NCBI RefSeq assembly: GCF_041146395.1
Contig: NC_090990.1
Span: 46,634,001-46,698,000, forward strand
Length of the DNA: 64,000 bases
Direction: 5' to 3'
DNA from: Eulemur rufifrons
Taxonomy: Eukaryota > Chordata > Mammalia > Primates > Lemuridae
Part shown: positions 58,048 to 64,000 of the stretch, piece by piece
Layout: every line of letters begins with the position of its first letter
Numbering within the stretch: position 1 is the stretch's first letter
Made by a program: the position numbers and the translations under genes
The notes under the pieces: generated by a model
Seen by the model: the letters and a program-made list of their open reading frames with translations, nothing else
The model's database searches: none
Told to the model about the DNA's origin: nothing

Positions 58048-58859
58048 TCTATATTTATCATCTTTTTCTGTATTTCTTGAACATGTTAACCATAGCTTAT
58101 AAAGACTTTAAGTAATTAATTCCAGTATCTGGATCAGCTTTGGATCTATTTCTGTCATTTGATGTTTTGTCTTGTTGATTATTTGGTTGTATTAATGTTT
58201 CTCATCATGCCATAATTTGATTGGATGTCCAACAACTACAAAAGACTTCAGATGATGTTAGTTATCTCTGTTCAGAGAGGTCTCTCATCCCGTCTACTAA
58301 TACGGGTGTGTGCGGTGGTGGTGATGGTGGTGGGTGATTATCTCAGAGACGAGGCAGAGGTATAGTCTTGGTAAAGTTAAGATTATCTCTAGTTTGCCTT
58401 TGCTCTTAAGACATAGCCTTCCAGGTATTCCATGAAAGAGTCTGGGGTGTTTACCAGTCCCCTTATCCTGGTGGGACCTGAACTCTAACACTATATGCCC
58501 AGTACTCTGGGACTGCTGAAATCTTTGCTTTACTTTTTAGAGCTTTCCTGATTAGCTCTTTAGCCTCCTGTACCATATAGCTTTAGAACTCAGGAGATGT
58601 TCTAAACAGCAAGGAGGGAAAAAAAACAAAACAAAACAATAAGCACGCTGTGCATACATTTTTAAAGAATGTAATTCTCTTTCTCCAGGCAGATGGTGTT
58701 CTTTTTTACCCTTACTCCCTAGTTCCCCGCCACTAGCCTTGCTACCTTTATCTTATTTCCTGATCAACCTCTATGCCATATTTATATATTTGTACTTAGC
58801 AACTCTGGTGGAAAGGGTTTGAGTTGAACAGACTTTCAGAACCACCTTATAGAAACTTA
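58048..58859. other. Unassigned sequence with a GTG-rich tract at 58304-58336
   Basis: The (GTG)n-like tract is imperfect. Nothing else recognised. Confidence 0.45.
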
Positions 58860-59170
58860 CCAGTACGTTCAGCTGTTCATTAATTCATGAAATATTTATT
58901 GATATCTATTCTGTGCCAGGTCCTCTACTGAATGCTGGCGTTCCAGAAGAGAACAAAGTAGGAAGAAAAATCACTGTCCTGTAGAACTTATATTTTAGTG
59001 GGGGCAGACCAAAAATAAGTAAGTTATATAGTATGGGTGCCATGTGCCGTGGAGAATATTTATGCAGGGAAGATAGGGAATTCAGAATGGGGGCTGGGTT
59101 TGTAATTTTAGATAGGTTGGTCAGGGAAGGGCTCATTAAGAAGGTGATATGTGAGGAAACACTTTAGGAG
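58860..59170 (-). mobile_element. LINE2 3' end, antisense
   Basis: Cues: gaaatatttattgatatcta, tctgtgccaggtcctctact, cttatattttagtgggggca, agggctcattaagaaggtga. Confidence 0.7.
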
Positions 59171-59871
<701 letters not shown>

Positions 59872-60019
59872 TAGGTCTTAATTCAGTAGTTTCTCATTTT
59901 TCCCTACAGTATATAAAGGATGTTTTAATTAGACAATCAAAACCGCTTTTGCAGATGAGGATACTAAAGTCTGCCTGGGTCGAATGACTCCTCCAAAATT
60001 ATACAGCAAGACAGTGGCC

Positions 60020-60575
60020 AGGGCTTAGTGCGTTCATTCATTCCTGAAATATTTACGAAGCCCGTACTCTATGCCAGAAATATGCTGCCATCTATGGGAA
60101 GCAAAATGGAAAGGGTCCTTGCTCTCATGGAGCTTAGGTTCTGGCTTGGGTAGGGGCATAATAATAGACAAGTAAAAAATAACTTGATAAGATAGTTGCA
60201 GATTGTCAGAAGTGCTGCAAATGAATCAGCAGGGTGAACAGCGTGTAACTAGCGGAGACCACTTTAGAGAGGAAGCCAGGGCAAGCCTCTCAGCTCAGGC
60301 TTGAAGGATAGAAGGTGGTGAGCTGGGAGCAGAGGAGCAGCAGGAACAGCAGCCCTCTTGTGGGAAGGGGCTGGCATGGGTGGGGCGAACAGGTATTGCT
60401 TGTTTCCGGGTGTCTGGGTCAAACTAAGGTAAGAGGTGAATGTTGTTAAATGAGGCTATTGAGGAAGTCCAGGTGCTGGAGGGCCTTGAGAGCAGTGGTG
60501 ATGTGTGTGGACTTCATCCTCAGAGCAAGGTAATACCAGTGGAGGATTTTAAGTAGGGTTGTGTCATGACTTGAG
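60020..60575 (-). mobile_element. LINE2 3' end, antisense
   Basis: Cues: cattcattcctgaaatattt, ctctcatggagcttaggttc, agaggaagccagggcaagcc, gagggccttgagagcagtgg, gattttaagtagggttgtgt. Confidence 0.75.
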
Positions 60576-61264
60576 GTCAAGGTTATAGGTTTTTCCTCTG
60601 TCCCATCAGCTTTCTGATTGGGAAAATCATTTTGATGGGTATAACTGGTATTTCTGTGGGTCTAGCTGTCTTTAGATGGTTGCTGCCCGATAGCCACCAC
60701 TCTTGAAGGGCTGAGTCAAGAAGCATCTCCATATATTCGGGGCTCATGTTAATAGATGAGGTTTTCTTCTGAGGTGGATGGAGTCGTGGGGAAAGAGGGA
60801 GGTGAAAGCTATTTACAGTGGCTCGAGCATTAGCTGTGCTGCTTCTAGGAAGCTGTTAATCATGACACAAGAACAGTTTTCCCGCATCTGGGGAGACTTG
60901 CACTTTTAGGGATGGCTTTCTTGGCAAGTGTTTACTATTAAGATAATCACAGCTCTATGAGGGAGAAGCATTAAGCTCATTCTAGTGACCTTTCTGCTGG
61001 CCATCAATTGTAATATGAAGTGAGCATCAGTAATATCTCTCATATGGGAAACAAAAACTCCAGGTCTGTTCTCTGGTTTTGACATGACAGATTGACAGAT
61101 TTTACTTTATTTCCCTCCTGAATTATATTTCCTGAGCCAGAGAACATTAAAATGTGGTTTCCCCCCCTTACTCTATAATGAGCAAATATAATTTTTAAGG
61201 CAGGGGGATTTACTGGGTTTTCCAGGAGTTGCAGCAGGTGTTACCGTTCAGTTACCAGGGCTGG
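60576..61264. other. Unassigned sequence
   Basis: Nothing recognised. Confidence 0.4.
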
Positions 61265-61470
61265 TTCTTTGCTTTAAATACATTTTCTCCTTTATTCCTC
61301 ACAGTAACCCTATTGGTCAGCAAGCACTTCTTCCTTCCCATTTTTAATTGTGGAAAATCAAGTGTCAGGCAGTAAAGTAACTGGCCCAAGGTCATACGCA
61401 GCTAGTAAGTGGCAGAATTAGGAAACAAATTAAGGGTTATCTGGCTTCTGAGCCTGTGCCACTCCTTTTT
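61265..61470 (-). repeat. MIR, antisense
   Basis: Cues: attcctcacagtaaccctat, actggcccaaggtcatacgc, agctagtaagtggcagaatt. Confidence 0.8.
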
Positions 61471-61474
61471 CTTT

Positions 61475-61645
61475 TTAATTTTGAACAGATAATAAATGTA
61501 TGGACGAGACACAAAATTCAAAAGGTTTAGAAGTATGTACTGCAAAAAATAAGTTTCTCTCCCATCCTAGTCCTGTCATTCTCTTGCCCAGAGGCAACAC
61601 CATTAGCAGTTCTCAGGCATGTAATTTTATACTTTGCTGCTCTCT
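61475..61645 (-). mobile_element. Old L1 3'-end-like fragment
   Basis: Cues: caaaattcaaaaggtttaga, ttgcccagaggcaacaccat. Confidence 0.5.
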
Positions 61646-62766
61646 TTTTGAGTGGAGAATGTAAGACACAGAATCAAGTGACTAGTAGCAGTGCTCACCT
61701 ACTAGGGCAAGTGGCATATCAGAAACATCAGAGGAGCTTTTTCAGAATACGCATGCCCCTATTTTGTTCCTCCTCACCAGGACTGATTTGTAGGTTTGAC
61801 CCTTTTCTTGCCCCACTCCATTGGGAATTATTGTTCAGGTATTGTTAAGCTGCCTAATATGTGTTCAAGGAAGGACATTATTATACTTCCTCAAGACAGA
61901 TGAAGGAAGCTTATTGGGAGGGTGGCATTTGATCTATACTCTGGAGAATGGATTTGGAGAAATGAGTACAATGGATATTGCAGGTGAGGGAAACGCCATG
62001 AGCAAAGGTAGGGAGAAAGTCAAGTACAAAGTGTTGGATCCCACATCAAAAACTCAAATATCTCATGGGCCAGGCAGGTAACATAAATGATATCAAAAAG
62101 GACAAATGGGAACTAATGCTTAACCTTGCTGTTAGGTAACTGAACAGGACTTTTAATATACTGCCATATAGCAGAGTACACATTATATATATTTTTGAAC
62201 ATTCAGAATTAAAATTTTAGAGGGGTAAGGAAAACAAATGTAGATGAAGGATTGATGGATTGTCTTGTGTAACCTCTGAGTGAACACAACAAACTTTGGA
62301 GACCATTATGCTTGTGGTACACCGTTACTTTTGAACGTGTAGCCTTGTTCTTGGAAAGTTTTTTATTTATGATAAATTTATTAACTCCCTAATCTTTATA
62401 CATAAATGGCTATTTAATGCTTTCACTCTGTGTGTATGTGTGTGTGAGAGAGAGAATTACAGGAACCAATCATAGGCTTCTTTGTGTTCTACTTTGAGTT
62501 TAACTCTTTTGGAAGTGTCCTGCCTCATCCCACTGACACATCTTTGGAGATTTTCTTTCCAGAAGTTTCTTTTCCCCCTGAAGCAGTATCATTTACATTC
62601 CCATTTGAGCACTTTGATATCTTGTTTTAGCATCCTTAAAGTAGAGCTTTTAGTGAAATGAATGGGCTGTAGTTTGTTTCATGACAGGTCTCTACTCACG
62701 GGTTGAAGGCCTCTAGCTTTCTTGATCTCATTTGATCTTCATCATTTAGCACTGACAGTAAATCAC
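61646..62766. other. Unassigned intron 13 sequence
   Basis: A short TG/GA simple tract at 62429-62455. Nothing else recognised. Confidence 0.4.
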
Positions 62767-62852
62767 ACAATGGTCACACTTTCCTTGGATGCATTTCCCT
62801 GTATCCTTTACTTGTCATATCAGGATCATGAAAATCCTGCTGCTCATTAACT
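62767..62852 (+). repeat. Copy 1 of an imperfect direct repeat (copy 2 at 63888-63964)
   Basis: Both copies share tggtcacactttccttgg exactly (62771-62788 and 63892-63909), then diverged middle sequence, then aatcctgctgct. Origin unclear. Confidence 0.6.
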
Positions 62853-63624
62853 TTGTCAGTTTAAAGAGGACCCCTCGCAAGCATGCTGGATGAGCATCAG
62901 AAAGCGTGCCATGCAGTGTGTGTGAAGGCATCAATCATTTGTTGCACCCACTCCTGTCATTTCAGCACTTTCTGCTCTCTGCCTAAGAACTCAGAATACC
63001 GAAGGGGTGGACAACTGAAGAGACAGATGAAATGCTTGATTTGTTTAGTTGCTAAATGCAGCTGGGACAGGTAATTAAACAGTCCTGCTCCCGCAGAGAA
63101 GCCTGCAGCAATGTAACATGAAATCTCGGAAACCCAGCTGTACCCAGATTTAGATTCAGGACTAATATTAGGTAGGCCTCCTTTAACTTGACAGATTTTG
63201 TAAACATCATTTCTGGTTTATTTGTTCAGCATGATTGAAGATGAAGCATGTGTGTTTTGTTCCCCGTCTAAGTTTTCTAGGGAGCCCATGGTGTTTACAG
63301 ATACCTGGGGGAAGAGCCTAGATGGGCACAGCGCCGTATCTGGAGGGCAGGGGATGCCATGGGTGGGCCTCCGCTGGGCCCAGGACCCCAGCCCATTCCT
63401 GACTTCAGCTGTTCCACAGTGGAGGGAATGGGGTCAGCCATGTGAATGGATCAGGATTAGTTGGAGTGTGTGTGTGGGGGGAGGTTGGTGGAAACAGTTT
63501 CTTCCTAACCTTTGCATCTTTTATGGGAGCATATTATTAATACTATATAAGTAGCAAAGATCTCTCTGTGTGTACAGCAAAGTCTTTGTTTTAATCTGAG
63601 CACGTATTTCTACGCAGAAGTTGT
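62853..63624. other. Unassigned, non-repetitive sequence
   Basis: No repeat recognised. 62860-63130 is balanced in composition and non-simple. A 110-codon open stretch (63222-63554) has no recognisable domain. Confidence 0.4.
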
Positions 63625-63880
63625 TACCACCATTTAGTCATTTGCTCAAACCAAAAATTTAGCAATTGTCCTTTTCACTCACCTCCCCAGGCCACCCCCC
63701 AGCAGGCTTTTTGTAGGCCTGACTCATTCTTACCCTTTCAAGTCTGACCTTAAACGTCCCCTTCTCTGGGGAGCCTCCTCTGACCAACTTTCCACAAGGG
63801 CCCTGACCAGCTGTGCTCCTCTGCCGTGACCCTGATTAGTTCCTCCCAGCACTTGTCACAAGTGGTCATTACTTGTTTGT
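63625..63880 (+). mobile_element. LINE2 3' end, sense
   Basis: Cues: aagtctgaccttaaacgtcc, ggggagcctcctctgaccaa, tcccagcacttgtcacaagt. Confidence 0.65.
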
Positions 63881-64000
63881 TTTTCACATGGTGGTCACAC
63901 TTTCCTTGGCTGCGTTTCTTTGGGTTCTTTACTTATGTCAGGACTGTGATAATCCTGCTGCTTGTTGGTTAGTTGTTTATTCACCTACCTATGTGCTTGT

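Noticed and set aside
63222..63554. 110-codon open stretch, + strand
   Set aside because: Composition and lack of motifs fit chance in a locally GC-richer patch. It lies in intron 13 in the same orientation as PATJ but has no acceptor or donor that fits the PATJ frame, and the next PATJ exon should start the PDZ4 fold.

Overview
This is a 64 kb stretch of primate nuclear DNA. Most of it is AT-rich non-coding sequence packed with SINEs, old LINEs, LTRs and DNA-transposon relics. Many Alu copies share a diagnostic form: a left arm reading 'cctgagcaagagcgagaccc', an 'aaagaaattatatggacagc' middle, and a right arm 'gctgacgccacggcactcac'. That form is typical of strepsirrhine, most likely lemuriform, Alus and not of monkey or ape AluS/AluY. 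The host is therefore most likely a lemur. This is an inference from repeat type, not a species identification.

One gene is visible, on the + strand: the 5' coding half of PATJ (INADL), the multi-PDZ scaffold of the Crumbs polarity complex. Thirteen coding exons lie between 12999 and 56091, all with GT/AG borders and all keeping one frame. They encode residues 1 to about 560: the L27 domain (exons 1-2), a linker (exon 3), PDZ1 (exons 4-5), PDZ2 (exons 6-7), PDZ3 (exons 8-10), an acidic linker (exons 11-12) and the first residues before PDZ4 (exon 13). Human PATJ is about 1,800 residues, so roughly two thirds of the protein lies beyond the right edge.

Layout. 1-12998: no exon or CpG island seen, probably 5' UTR intron; it holds an unassigned LTR, Alus, MIRs and old L1 with an inserted LTR-like block. 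12999-13324: start exon and exon 2, separated by a 102-bp intron. 13325-28657: exons 3-6, with a dense Alu cluster in front of exon 3. 28658-38868: a 10.2-kb intron holding a nested stack of mobile elements (hAT relic, L1, MLT2 LTR and MST LTR), an LTR inside a MIR, and a long L2. 38869-56091: exons 7-13, with introns of 1.7-4.5 kb. 56092-64000: start of a further intron, carrying L2, MIR and Alu.

I found no RNA gene, CRISPR array, second protein-coding gene or undescribed system. The main points of interest are the nested-insertion record, an inverted Alu pair just upstream of exon 3, a start exon abutting an L1 fragment, and a few candidate conserved non-coding stretches. Repeat-family names come from recognition by eye and their edges are approximate unless target-site duplications (TSDs) are quoted.
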